From: an uncultured Clostridia bacterium
GTDB lineage: Bacteria > Bacillota > Clostridia > Christensenellales > Borkfalkiaceae
Assembly: GCA_944327625.1 (NCBI GenBank)
Contig: CALVHL010000013.1
Span: 1-46,824 of the forward strand
Length of the DNA stretch: 46,824 nt
Direction of reading: 5' to 3'
Positions 13,908 through 22,364 of this stretch are shown in pieces. A program made the position numbers and the translations under genes. Every line of letters starts with the position of its first letter. Position 1 is the first letter of the stretch. The notes under the pieces were generated by a model, which saw nothing but the letters and a program-made list of their open reading frames with translations, did no database searches and was not told where the DNA came from.

Positions 13908-15815
13908 ATGATGGTGTCGTTTGATCTGGCTGCTGTTGCGTTGAGCCTGACGCTTATCGTGCTCTTTTGTCTCGGCAGAAGTTTCCCGGGCAAGACGAAC
14001 ATAATCTATATTATCATCATCGTACTCACGCTGCTTTCGGCGCTGTTCAACTTCATCTCAACGTACAGCAAGACGAGCGGCAGCAACGTGCCCGTCTGGT
14101 TCAACTATTTCACGAATATCTTGTACCTCATTTTCTTCAACTATCTCAATATTATGTTCTTCGCCTACGTCGTGACGCTGACAAAGGGCAATAACGTAAG
14201 CGGCGCGGACAGGCTTCTGACGCTCATCGCCGCGCTCGCCGATTTCCTGCTCATCGTCACCGCGCCCCTCAACGGCTTCGTGTTCACGATCTCCGCCGAG
14301 GGCGTATATTCGAGGGGACCGGGCATGATAATCGTCTATTCGATAGCCGTGACGATATTCATCGCCGACCTCGTGCTGTACGTAATGTACCACAGGCGGC
14401 TCAACCGCACTCAGTCTATAGCCGTATTTCTGTTCATCGCGATAATCGTCGCGTCGGCTATTTTACAGTTCAATATCCAAGGCCTCTACATAGCGCATTT
14501 CGTCATCGCGCTCGTCGAGGTGCTCATCTACGTCTATCTGCAAAACCCCTATACCTATCTTTGCCGCCTTTCGCTCTGCTATAACGGCACGGCGTTCCAC
14601 GAATCGGTCGACGGCAATATTGTGGGCGGCAAACCGTTCTGCGTGGTGGCGTTCGAGCCCGACGAGTTCGGCTATATAGAAAACGTATTCGGCAGCAACG
14701 TGACGGACGAGCTCGCTTATAAGCTGGGAAAACTGCTCATAGAGCGGTTCGGCAGGACGAGGGTATTCCACTTCGGCAACTGCTGTTTCGCGCTCAAAAT
14801 CCACGGCGAAAGGGCGAAGGGAGAGCGGGCGGCAAAGCAGATCCGCACCTTCTTCAAGGCGCCCGTGACTATCGCCAACAACAGCTTCCACCTCACGCCG
14901 CGAATGTGCATAGTGCGCTTCCCCGACTTCGTGCGCTCGGCGGACGACGTCAGGGCGGCTATCGATTACACGCTCGGCAGCGAAAAGAAGGCGGGTGAGA
15001 ACGACATTGAGGCGACGAGCAAGTCGCTGACCGCCCGTCGCAGGAAGACCAATATTCTCCACATAATGAAGCGCGCGCTGGCGGAGGACGGGTTTGAAGT
15101 GTTCTATCAGCCCATATACGGCGTCGACGACGGCGGTTTTGTCCTCGCGGAGGCGCTTCTCCGCCTCAAAGACGAGGAACTCGGCTACGTCAGCCCCGAA
15201 GAATTTATCCCCATTGCCGAATGTAACGGCATGATAGTCAGGATAGGCGAATTTGTCGTCGAATCGGTCTGCAAATTCCTGACGAGCGAACACGCGCAGA
15301 AGCTGGGCATACGCACGATAGCCGTAAATCTGTCATTCGTGCAGTGTATGCAGGTCAACCTCGCCGACAGCCTTATAGCCATAATGAAGCGGTACGGCGT
15401 GAGCGGCAACCGCATAAATTTCGAGATAACCGAGACGACGGGCAACACCAATCTCGAGGTGCTCACCCGCAACATGAATAAGCTGATAGCCTACGGCTGC
15501 TCGTTTGCCGTCGACGACTACGGTACGGGCTTTTCGACGGCGAAATATCTCGTCTCTCTGCCCGTCGATATGGTCAAGATAGACAAGAGCATACTCTGGG
15601 CGGCGATGAAGGACGCATCGGCGATGACCGTGCTCAGGCACACCGTCGGCATGCTCAAAGAGCTCGACAAGAAGATAGTCGTCGAGGGAGTGGAGACGGA
15701 GGAAATGCGCGGCGAAGTGCTGAATATGGGCTGCGGCTATCTGCAGGGCTATTATTACAGCAGACCGCTCTCCGCCGAACGCTTCGTGCGGTTCATGCAC
15801 GAAAATGCCGATTGA
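13908..15815 (+). CDS. Membrane-anchored EAL-domain cyclic-di-GMP phosphodiesterase with degenerate GGDEF-like domain
   Basis: A 635-residue protein after a GGGAGGA ribosome site. Residues ~1-210 form seven to eight membrane segments. A degenerate GGDEF-like domain (about 240-370) has FGNCCFAL where GGDEF belongs, so it should not make cyclic-di-GMP but may bind nucleotide. The EAL domain (about 385-630) keeps the catalytic set: AEALLRL (Glu415), VNLSFVQ, EITET, DDYGTGF (Asp536-Asp537), KIDK, EGVE and QGYYYS. It therefore probably hydrolyses cyclic-di-GMP to pGpG in answer to a membrane signal. It is transcribed alone, between its own promoter and a terminator. Related two-domain proteins occur singly and in sets in Clostridia. 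Confidence 0.9.
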   Translation: MMVSFDLAAVALSLTLIVLFCLGRSFPGKTNIIYIIIIVLTLLSALFNFISTYSKTSGSNVPVWFNYFTNILYLIFFNYLNIMFFAYVVTLTKGNNVSGADRLLTLIAALADFLLIVTAPLNGFVFTISAEGVYSRGPGMIIVYSIAVTIFIADLVLYVMYHRRLNRTQSIAVFLFIAIIVASAILQFNIQGLYIAHFVIALVEVLIYVYLQNPYTYLCRLSLCYNGTAFHESVDGNIVGGKPFCVVAFEPDEFGYIENVFGSNVTDELAYKLGKLLIERFGRTRVFHFGNCCFALKIHGERAKGERAAKQIRTFFKAPVTIANNSFHLTPRMCIVRFPDFVRSADDVRAAIDYTLGSEKKAGENDIEATSKSLTARRRKTNILHIMKRALAEDGFEVFYQPIYGVDDGGFVLAEALLRLKDEELGYVSPEEFIPIAECNGMIVRIGEFVVESVCKFLTSEHAQKLGIRTIAVNLSFVQCMQVNLADSLIAIMKRYGVSGNRINFEITETTGNTNLEVLTRNMNKLIAYGCSFAVDDYGTGFSTAKYLVSLPVDMVKIDKSILWAAMKDASAMTVLRHTVGMLKELDKKIVVEGVETEEMRGEVLNMGCGYLQGYYYSRPLSAERFVRFMHENAD

Positions 15816-15843
15816 ATATGAGCTTTACGGACAGCAGGTTTTA

Positions 15844-15878
15844 AGGCGCGCGCCCCGTCGGGGCGCGCGCCTCTTTTA
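15844..15878 (+). terminator. Terminator of the EAL gene
   Basis: A 13-bp GC stem (AGGCGCGCGCCCC at 15844-15856 with 15860-15872) with a 3-base loop and CTTTT behind it. Confidence 0.85.
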
Positions 15879-15931
15879 CGCTTCCGGCGCATATTTCGCC
15901 CTTCGCAAACCCGCGCCTTTGCGGGGCAAAA

Positions 15932-15967
15932 AATGCGTTGGTTAAGGCATATATGCGGGGCAATTGC
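15932..15967 (+). repeat. GCATATATGC-family repeat, spacer copy
   Basis: ATGCGTTGGTTAAGGCATAT, then ATGCGGGGCAATTGC. This and the 23594 copy are the cleanest and define the consensus: GCGTTnGTTAAGG, the palindrome GCATATATGC, GGG and the palindrome GCAATTGC. The 15816-16150 spacer otherwise holds only two terminators. Confidence 0.7.
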
Positions 15968-16065
15968 AAAAACGGCGTTTTCTTTAAAAACAGCCGCCCG
16001 AAACCCATTGGTGCGGGGATATGCCTGAGATAACGCGCTTTTCAGGGCAGAATGCCGCCGAGCGG

Positions 16066-16113
16066 GAAAAATTAAAAAAAGAAAGGGAGCGCGGGCATAC
16101 TGCCCGCGCTCCC
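16066..16113 (-). terminator. Terminator of the SPFH/RHH operon
   Basis: Read on the minus strand, a 13-bp stem (GGGAGCGCGGGCA, complement, 3-base loop; 16085-16113) is followed by a T-rich run through 16066. Confidence 0.88.
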
Positions 16114-16150
16114 CTATAATATGCTATATTTCTCCCACGGCTTTTAAGAC

Positions 16151-16348
16151 TTATTCGCCCTGCGGTGCGTCTCCGTCCCCGCCGACAGGTTTTCCGCCCT
16201 TTTTGCGCCTGCGGACGCACTCGGTCAAAAGATATTCTATCTGTCCGTTGACCGAGCGGAAGTCGTCCTCCTCCCAGCTTGCAATCTCTGCGTACAGCTT
16301 GGCGGAAAGGCGAAGCGGTATCTGTTTTTTGTTGTCCTTGTCGTTCAT
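16151..16348 (-). CDS. Small ribbon-helix-helix (Arc-like) protein
   Basis: A 65-residue protein. KKQIPLRLSAKLYAEIASWE, then VNGQIEYLLTECVRRRKK fits one beta strand and two helices of an Arc/MetJ-type fold, the DNA-binding strand being QIPLRLS. The last 15 residues (GGKPVGGDGDAPQGE) look disordered. It starts 8 bp after the SPFH gene stop, and such small RHH genes commonly follow SPFH genes in Clostridia. It may repress its own operon through the palindrome at 17431-17442; that is inference. Confidence 0.8.
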   Translation of the reverse strand: MNDKDNKKQIPLRLSAKLYAEIASWEEDDFRSVNGQIEYLLTECVRRRKKGGKPVGGDGDAPQGE

Positions 16349-16356
16349 CTTCTACC

Positions 16357-17406
16357 TTAATACAGGCTGCCGCTGTTTACTATCGGCTGCGCGTCCTTGT
16401 TGCCGCAGAGCACGACGAGCAGGTTGCTGACCATTGCCGCCTTGCGCTCCTCGTCGAGCGTGACCATTCCGCCCTGATTAAGTCTTTCAAGCGCCATTTC
16501 GACCATTCCGACCGCGCCGTCGACGATCATCTTTCTCGCGTCGATTATTGCCGAAGCCTGCTGTCTTTGCAGCATTGCGGCGGCTATTTCGGGCGAGTAG
16601 GCGAGGTAGGTAATTCTCGCCTCGATTATTTCCAGCCCCGCAGAGCTGACCTTGGACTGAATTTTCTCTCTGATGCGCTCGGCAACCAGCTCGCTGCTGC
16701 CCCTCAGGCTGCCCTCGTCGGGCTGACCGTCGCCCGTCGTATCCACGCCCTCGGCGACGTCGTAGGGGTAAATTCTTACGATATCCCTCACCGCGCTGTC
16801 GCATTGCAGGGAGAGGTATTCCTTATAGTTGTCGACGGTGAACACGGCTTTTGCGGTGTCGACTACGCGCCACATTACGGCAATGCCTATCTCTATGGGG
16901 TTGCCCAGACAGTCGTTTATCTTCTGCCTGCTGTTGGAAAGCGTCATAATCTTCATGGAGATGCGCTTGTCGCGCACCGCCAACAGTTCAAGCTTGGCGG
17001 TCTCGTTCTTTGCCGCAGTCTGCGCGCCGCCTGCAAGGCTGTTGACGTCGCCGCTCTGGTTTAGTTTGGTTGCGGCGGCGGGGTTGATCGCCGTGCAGAA
17101 GGGGTTTACCCAGTAGAAGCCCTCGCCTTTGAGCGTACCGTAGTATTTGCCGAACAGCGTCAGCACGTACGCCTCCTGCGGCCTTAAAACTTTAAGCCCG
17201 GGCAGGGGTATCCACAACAGAAAGAGCAGTATCATGCACACTATTGCCAGCACGGCGTGCGGCACGCTCAGAATTTCGTCTGAGTTTTCAGAAAATCCGT
17301 TTGCAAAGCCGTATATCAGCAGCGCAATCGCCGCTATGTATGCGACAATGTCCGCTATCAGTACGGCAAGCCCGATTTTCTTGCCTTTCAAAAGTTTTTC
17401 TTCCAT
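16357..17406 (-). CDS. SPFH/Band 7 (prohibitin-stomatin type) membrane protein
   Basis: A 349-residue protein. Two N-terminal membrane segments (IGLAVLIADIVAYIAAIALL and AVLAIVCMILLFLLWIPL) precede LKVLRPQEAYVLTLFGKYYG, the usual entry to an SPFH domain, whose core (KRISMKIMTLS, GNPIEIGIAVMWRV, YLSLQCDSAVRDIVRIYPY) is clear. A helical region (ERIREKIQSKVSSAGLEIIE, EIAAAMLQRQQASAIIDARK) should drive oligomer formation. SPFH proteins scaffold membrane microdomains. An ATG at 17415 also exists, but GAGGA ends one base before it; the ATG at 17406 is ten bases from it, and is preferred. It shares an operon with the small RHH gene. Confidence 0.87.
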   Translation of the reverse strand: MEEKLLKGKKIGLAVLIADIVAYIAAIALLIYGFANGFSENSDEILSVPHAVLAIVCMILLFLLWIPLPGLKVLRPQEAYVLTLFGKYYGTLKGEGFYWVNPFCTAINPAAATKLNQSGDVNSLAGGAQTAAKNETAKLELLAVRDKRISMKIMTLSNSRQKINDCLGNPIEIGIAVMWRVVDTAKAVFTVDNYKEYLSLQCDSAVRDIVRIYPYDVAEGVDTTGDGQPDEGSLRGSSELVAERIREKIQSKVSSAGLEIIEARITYLAYSPEIAAAMLQRQQASAIIDARKMIVDGAVGMVEMALERLNQGGMVTLDEERKAAMVSNLLVVLCGNKDAQPIVNSGSLY

Positions 17407-17430
17407 TTTATTCATATCCTCAGATATTTA

Positions 17431-17442
17431 TTTGATATCAAA
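17431..17442. promoter_or_regulatory. Palindromic operator candidate at the SPFH transcription start
   Basis: TTTGATATCAAA is a perfect 12-bp palindrome immediately downstream of the -10, about where RNA polymerase starts. A half-site-like AATATC/GATATT lies beside it. Placement fits repression, plausibly by the RHH protein of the same operon. Confidence 0.4.
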
Positions 17443-17471
17443 ATAATATCATATATCCGCCCGCTTGTCAA
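17443..17471 (-). promoter_or_regulatory. Promoter of the SPFH/RHH operon
   Basis: Minus-strand TTGACA (17471-17466), 17 bp, TATTAT (17448-17443). Confidence 0.75.
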
Positions 17472-17540
17472 CACTTCGCGCGAAAAAGGGCGTATCGGGG
17501 AGATGGGAGGGGTGCAGGCGCGGCGGGGCAACAAAAATCT

Positions 17541-17569
17541 GCATAAACCGCGCAAAAGCGACATAGTAT
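17541..17569 (+). promoter_or_regulatory. Candidate sigma-E-type promoter of spoIIID
   Basis: GCATAAA (17541-17547), 14 bp, CATAGTAT (17562-17569) resembles the mother-cell sigma-E pattern (about ATA at -35, CATAnnnT at -10). In Bacillus, spoIIID is under sigma-E, so the gene identity supports the call. No good sigma-A promoter is seen here. Confidence 0.45.
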
Positions 17570-17600
17570 ATATCACTGCAAAAAAGCGGGGGGATTGACT

Positions 17601-17882
17601 ATGCGTGACGACAGGGTTGCAGAGGGAGAATATATAGCCGAACGGGCGCGGAGGGAGGCGGAATACATAATAGCGACGGGCGCGACGGTGCGGGCGGCGG
17701 CGAAATACTTTTCGGTCAGCAAGTCGACGGTGCATAAGGACGTCACCGAGCGGCTGTATTCGTCCGACAGAAAGCTGTGGGACGAGGTGCGCAAAGTGCT
17801 CGACAAAAATCTGTCGGAGCGGCACATCCGCGGCGGTCTGGCGACGCGGCGCAAATTTGCCGTAAGGCAAAAAATTTCATAA
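17601..17882 (+). CDS. spoIIID: Sporulation transcriptional regulator SpoIIID
   Basis: A 93-residue DNA-binding protein, near the family length. The helix-turn-helix TVRAAAKYFSVSKSTVHKDV is the SpoIIID hallmark, followed by TERLYSSDRKLWDEVRKVL and the basic SERHIRGGLATRRKF end that makes extra DNA contacts. In model sporulators SpoIIID adjusts mother-cell gene expression between sigma-E and sigma-K. A TTG at 17595 is in frame, but the ATG at 17601 is correctly spaced from GGGGGG. It stands alone between the SPFH operon and the activase gene. Its presence implies an endospore-forming ancestry; whether this organism still sporulates cannot be judged here. Confidence 0.93.
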   Translation: MRDDRVAEGEYIAERARREAEYIIATGATVRAAAKYFSVSKSTVHKDVTERLYSSDRKLWDEVRKVLDKNLSERHIRGGLATRRKFAVRQKIS

Positions 17883-17911
17883 TTTTAGTCGGCTTATTCC
17901 GTCGGCACAAA

Positions 17912-17940
17912 TTGAAATAATCAGAAATTTGTGCTATAAT
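17912..17940 (+). promoter_or_regulatory. Promoter of the dehydratase activase gene
   Basis: TTGAAA (17912-17917), 17 bp, TATAAT (17935-17940) with extended TGC before the -10. Confidence 0.88.
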
Positions 17941-17981
17941 GATACGAGTAAAGTCTACATATCGAAAAAAAGGTGTCAGAT

Positions 17982-20909
17982 ATGGCAAATCTTCTGGGAA
18001 TTGACGTCGGTTCGACGACCGTAAAGGTCGTTGCCATCGACGAAAGCGGCGAAATACTGTATAAATCTTACGTCAGGCACTATGCCAGGGTTAAGGAGAC
18101 GGTAATTGCCGAACTTAAAAACGTATCGGAAAAATATCCGGGCATATACCGCGCGGCGATTACGGGCAGCGCGGGGCTCGGTCTTTCTCAGCGCAGCGGC
18201 ATAGCCTTCGTGCAGGAGGTGCAGGCGGCGTTTACGGCAATACGCAAGTACTATCCCGACGCGGACGCGGCGGTCGAACTCGGCGGCGAGGACGCCAAGA
18301 TAATCTTCATCACGGGCGGCACCGAACAGCGAATGAACGGCAGCTGCGCGGGCGGCACGGGCGCGTTCATCGACCAGATGGCGTCGCTCCTCAATATCAC
18401 CGTCGACGAGATGGACAGGCTGTCGCAGCAGGCGGAGCGCATCTATCCCATAGCCTCGCGCTGCGGCGTATTCGCAAAGTCGGACATTCAGCCGCTCATC
18501 AATCAGGGCGCCAGGAAGTCGGACATCTCCGGGTCCATATTTCAGGCGGTCGTCGACCAGACGGTGTCGGGGCTGGCGCAGGGCAGAAGAATTAAGGGCA
18601 AAGTGCTCTTTCTCGGCGGCCCTCTGCACTTCATAAAGGGGCTGGGCGACGCATTCAGGCGCACCTTGAAGCTCGACGACGAGCACGCAATTTTCCCCGA
18701 CGACGCGCCCTGCTTCATGGCGATAGGCTGCGCCCTTCACGCCGTCACCGCCGACGAGGAGGAGCTCGGCACGATAATATCCAAAATAGAGAACGCGACG
18801 GGCAGCGACGAGATAATCACGGGCGAGCCGCTCTTTAAGGACAAGGCGGAATATACGGCGTTCGTTGCCCGCCACCGCGCAAAGAACCTCGAATTTTGCG
18901 AAATCGAAAATTACGTCGGCGGCGCATACCTCGGCATAGACAGCGGCTCGACGACTACCAAGATAATACTCATCACCCCCGACTGCCGCATACTCTATTC
19001 TCACTACCAGTCGAATAACGGTCAGCCGCTCGACATAGTCATAGACAAGCTCAAAGAGGTGCTGTCCTCCTTCGGCGACAGAATAAAGATACTCGGCAGC
19101 GCGGTGACGGGCTACGGCGAGGACCTCATCAAGGCGGCAATCAAGGCGGACTTCGGCATAGTCGAGACGGTCGCGCACTTCAAGGCGGCGCTGCACTTCA
19201 ACCCCGACGTCGACTTCATCATAGACATCGGCGGTCAGGACATAAAGTGCTTCAAGATAAAGAACGGCGCGATAGACAGCATAATGCTCAACGAGGCCTG
19301 CTCCTCGGGCTGCGGCTCGTTCATACAGACCTTTGCCAAGGCAATGGGCATGGAGATAGGCGAGTTCGCGCAGAAAGGGCTGTACGCAAAACACCCCGTC
19401 GAGCTCGGCTCGCGCTGTACGGTATTCATGAACAGCGCCGTTAAGCAGGCGCAGAAGGAGGGCGCGAGCGTCGAAGATATTTCGGCGGGGCTGTCCTCGT
19501 CGATAGTCAAGAACGCCATATATAAGGTAATAAGGGCGGCGAGCGCAGACGAGCTGGGCGACAACATAGTCGTTCAGGGCGGCACTTTCTTAAACGACGC
19601 TGTGCTCCGCGCATTTGAAAAGGAGACGGGCAAAGAGGTAATAAGGCCGGGCATTGCGGGGCTCATGGGCGCGTTCGGCGCGGCGCTGTACGCCAAGGAG
19701 AACGTCGTCGGCGAAAGTACGACGCTTTCCGCCGAGGAGCTCAGAGCGTTCAGCTATACCGCGCGTTCGGCAAACTGCCACGGCTGTACTTCCAACTGTA
19801 ACATAAACATAATAACCTTCGGCGACAACCGCCGTTTCATCTCGGGAAACAAGTGCGAGAGGGGCGCGGGGCTCAAACCTGCGGGCGAGGAGTTCGACAT
19901 ATACGCATATAAGCAGAACCGCCTTCCCGAGTGCATAAACGGCGCAAAGGGCAAGCGCGGCAGGGTGGGGCTTCCCCTGCAGCTGGGAATGTACGAGCAG
20001 CTCCCGCTCTGGGCGGGCTTCTTCGAGACGCTCGGCTTCGAGGTCGTTTTAAGCGACAAGTCGACGCGCCAGCTCTATTTCCTCGGACAGCACACGGTCG
20101 CAAGCGATACCGCCTGCTATCCCGCCAAGCTCATGCACGGGCATATCGAGAGCCTCCTCGACAAGGGCGTAGATTTCATCTTCCTGCCCTGCGAGAGCTA
20201 CAACATAGACGAGCATTGCTCCACCAATCACTATAACTGCCCGATTGTCGCGTATTATCCCGAGCTGTTGAAGGCGAATAACGAGCGGCTCAATTCCGAC
20301 AACTTCATAATGCCGTATATCGACCTCAACGCCGAACCGAGCACGGTCGAAACGCTCTCAAAGGCGTTCGCAAAATACGGGCTTAAAAAGCGCGAGATTA
20401 AGGCTGCGCTTAAAGAGGGATTTGCGCGGCTGGACGCATACCACGCCGATATAAAGGCGCGGACGGACTACATACTTTCCGCCGCCCGCGAAAAGGGCAA
20501 GCAGATAATAGTGCTCGCGGGCAGACCTTACCACCTCGATCCCGAAATCAATCACGGCATAAATAAGCTTTTAACTTCGCTCGGAATGGCGGTATTGTCG
20601 GAGGACGGCGTGTATATGCGCGGCGACGAGGTCAAAGTCAACGTGCTCAACCAGTGGACTTACCACGCAAGGCTGTACCGCGCGGCGGACTTCTGCGCCA
20701 AGAATAAGGATGTCAATCTCGTACAGCTCGTGTCGTTCGGCTGCGGTCTGGACGCGATAACGACGGACGAAGTGCGCTCCATTATGGAGAAGAACGGCAA
20801 ACTCTACACGCAGATAAAGATAGACGAAATTAACAACCTCGGCGTCGTCAGAATAAGGCTTAGAAGCATGCTTGCCGCCATAGAGGAGGCGGGGCGCAGG
20901 GGCAGATAA
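17982..20909 (+). CDS. Fused 2-hydroxyacyl-CoA dehydratase activase (two BcrA/BadF ATPase domains plus DUF2229)
   Basis: A 975-residue protein. Two ASKHA-type ATPase domains of the HgdC/BadF/BcrA family occur in tandem (about 3-255, GIDVGSTTVKVVAIDESG; about 310-575, GIDSGSTTTKIILI), each with an ELGGEDAK/DIGGQDIK loop and a GSCAGGTGAF or SGCGSFIQTF motif that in this family positions a [4Fe-4S] cluster. A Cys cluster (CHGCTSNCNI) and a DUF2229 region (about 660-960; CYPAKLMHGH, LPCESYNIDEHCS) follow. Such proteins use ATP to fire one-electron reductions, usually for acyl-CoA dehydratases; the substrate here is unknown. GTG at 17973 is also in frame, but ATG at 17982 is well spaced from AGGTG. 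The partner gene follows. Confidence 0.88.
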   Translation: MANLLGIDVGSTTVKVVAIDESGEILYKSYVRHYARVKETVIAELKNVSEKYPGIYRAAITGSAGLGLSQRSGIAFVQEVQAAFTAIRKYYPDADAAVELGGEDAKIIFITGGTEQRMNGSCAGGTGAFIDQMASLLNITVDEMDRLSQQAERIYPIASRCGVFAKSDIQPLINQGARKSDISGSIFQAVVDQTVSGLAQGRRIKGKVLFLGGPLHFIKGLGDAFRRTLKLDDEHAIFPDDAPCFMAIGCALHAVTADEEELGTIISKIENATGSDEIITGEPLFKDKAEYTAFVARHRAKNLEFCEIENYVGGAYLGIDSGSTTTKIILITPDCRILYSHYQSNNGQPLDIVIDKLKEVLSSFGDRIKILGSAVTGYGEDLIKAAIKADFGIVETVAHFKAALHFNPDVDFIIDIGGQDIKCFKIKNGAIDSIMLNEACSSGCGSFIQTFAKAMGMEIGEFAQKGLYAKHPVELGSRCTVFMNSAVKQAQKEGASVEDISAGLSSSIVKNAIYKVIRAASADELGDNIVVQGGTFLNDAVLRAFEKETGKEVIRPGIAGLMGAFGAALYAKENVVGESTTLSAEELRAFSYTARSANCHGCTSNCNINIITFGDNRRFISGNKCERGAGLKPAGEEFDIYAYKQNRLPECINGAKGKRGRVGLPLQLGMYEQLPLWAGFFETLGFEVVLSDKSTRQLYFLGQHTVASDTACYPAKLMHGHIESLLDKGVDFIFLPCESYNIDEHCSTNHYNCPIVAYYPELLKANNERLNSDNFIMPYIDLNAEPSTVETLSKAFAKYGLKKREIKAALKEGFARLDAYHADIKARTDYILSAAREKGKQIIVLAGRPYHLDPEINHGINKLLTSLGMAVLSEDGVYMRGDEVKVNVLNQWTYHARLYRAADFCAKNKDVNLVQLVSFGCGLDAITTDEVRSIMEKNGKLYTQIKIDEINNLGVVRIRLRSMLAAIEEAGRRGR

Positions 20910-20927
20910 TGTCTGAGAGGAAATACC

Positions 20928-22196
20928 ATGGAAGAAAATAAAGTAACCGATTATCGGGACGACTATCCCAGATGGAAAGAGGAATACAAGTCGACTTATA
21001 AGATACTCATTCCCGATATGCTGCCGTGGCACTTCGCCATAATCGAGGGGCTGCTCAGGCAGGAGGGGTATGACGTGGAAATACTCAAAAACTCCTCGCG
21101 CACGGTCATCGACGAGGGGCTCAAACACGTGCATAACGACACCTGTTATCCCTGCCTGTGCGTCGTCGGTCAGTATATTGACGCGCTCAAAAGCGGAAAA
21201 TACGACCTCAATCATACCGCCGTGCTCATCTCCCAGTCGGGCGGCGGGTGCAGGGCGTCCAACTATATCCCGCTCATAAGAAAGGCGCTCAAAACCGAAT
21301 TTCCCAACGTGCCCGTCATCTCGCTCAACTTCTCGGGGCTGGAAAAGGATTCGTCCTTCAAGATAGGCGCAAAACTTCTCTTAAAGCTCGCCTACGCCAT
21401 ATATTACGGCGATACGCTCATGTGGTGCTATAATCAGACGCGCCCCTACGAACTGACGGCGGGCGACGCGGACAGGGCGCGGGACGAAGTGATGGAGGAG
21501 ATAAACCAGAGCTTTAAAAGCGGGCGTTACAGAAAATTCAAAAAGATCAACGCACGCATAATCGAGCGGTTTGCCGCCGTGCCGCGCAGCAAAGAGCGCA
21601 AGATCAAGGTCGGCATAGTCGGCGAAATCTACGTCAAGTACGCCTATCTCGGCAACAACCACCTCGAACAGTTCCTGCTCTCCGAAAACTGCGAACCCGT
21701 CGTGCCCGCGCTCATGGACTTCCTTTTATATTGCGTGGTCAACAACATAAACGACGGCTACTATTACGGCAGAAAGGGCATTGCGTGGGTAGTGTATAAG
21801 ATAGCTTATCGCATATTCCACAAGAAGCAGTTGCAGGTAATAAAGCTGTTTGAAAAGGAGGGCTCGTTCGAGCCGCTTCACGACTTCGAGCATCTCCGCC
21901 GCTGTGCGGACAAGGTCATAAATCAGGGCGTCAAAATGGGGGAGGGTTGGCTCATTCCCGCAGAAATGGCGGCGCTCGCGGAGACGGGGGTGGAGAATAT
22001 CGTCTGCGCCCAGCCGTTCGGCTGTCTGCCCAACCACATAGCCGGCAAGGGCGTAATAAGGACGCTCAAACACTTCTACGAGAACGAGAACGTCGTCGCC
22101 GTGGACTACGATCCGTCGGCTACCAAAGTCAACCAGGAAAACCGCATAAAGCTCATGCTCGCCACCGCAAGGGAAAACCTTGCAAAGGAGCAATAG
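20928..22196 (+). CDS. 2-hydroxyacyl-CoA dehydratase-related protein, partner of the activase
   Basis: A 422-residue protein with GAGAGGAAA before its ATG, 18 bp after the activase gene. It has the dehydratase-like pattern seen in activase partners: IPDMLPWHFAIIEGLLRQEG, the Cys motif HNDTCYPCLCVVGQYID, SQSGGGCRASNYIPLIRKAL and a late CAQPFGCLPNHIAGKG. These Cys residues are probable iron-sulfur ligands. It is related to HgdB-like subunits and to the DUF2229 end of its neighbour, so the two should form one redox complex. The lack of a recognised CoA-transferase or electron-transfer flavoprotein gene nearby leaves the substrate open. Confidence 0.82.
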   Translation: MEENKVTDYRDDYPRWKEEYKSTYKILIPDMLPWHFAIIEGLLRQEGYDVEILKNSSRTVIDEGLKHVHNDTCYPCLCVVGQYIDALKSGKYDLNHTAVLISQSGGGCRASNYIPLIRKALKTEFPNVPVISLNFSGLEKDSSFKIGAKLLLKLAYAIYYGDTLMWCYNQTRPYELTAGDADRARDEVMEEINQSFKSGRYRKFKKINARIIERFAAVPRSKERKIKVGIVGEIYVKYAYLGNNHLEQFLLSENCEPVVPALMDFLLYCVVNNINDGYYYGRKGIAWVVYKIAYRIFHKKQLQVIKLFEKEGSFEPLHDFEHLRRCADKVINQGVKMGEGWLIPAEMAALAETGVENIVCAQPFGCLPNHIAGKGVIRTLKHFYENENVVAVDYDPSATKVNQENRIKLMLATARENLAKEQ

Positions 22197-22205
22197 TAAG
22201 CTTTT

Positions 22206-22220
22206 GCAGATAATATCTGC
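22206..22220. repeat. Short palindrome between the dehydratase and TIR genes
   Basis: GCAGAT, AAT, ATCTGC: a 6-bp perfect inverted repeat ten bases after the dehydratase gene, without a T-run. Probably an operator or weak terminator. A degenerate GCATATATGC-like stretch (GAGGCATTGGGGTAAGTTAT near 22236-22255) follows. Confidence 0.35.
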
Positions 22221-22293
22221 CGCGGATTAAGCGGTGAGGCATTGGGGTAAGTTATTGCTTATAAAAAATTGTTATGTTAATTTGACCTTTCTC

Positions 22294-22322
22294 TTGCATT
22301 TAAAGGTTTTAAGGGTTAAAAT
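22294..22322 (+). promoter_or_regulatory. Promoter of the TIR-GNAT gene
   Basis: TTGCAT (22294-22299), 17 bp, TAAAAT (22317-22322), 43 bp before the start, in a markedly AT-rich spacer. It gives the TIR gene its own transcription unit. Confidence 0.5.
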
Positions 22323-22364
22323 AAAGGCGGAATGAATTGATATAACCACAAAAGAGGGGCTGCC

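Noticed and set aside
17976-19394. 472-codon reverse frame in the activase gene
   Set aside because: Same shadow effect; the forward strand encodes a clear ATPase.
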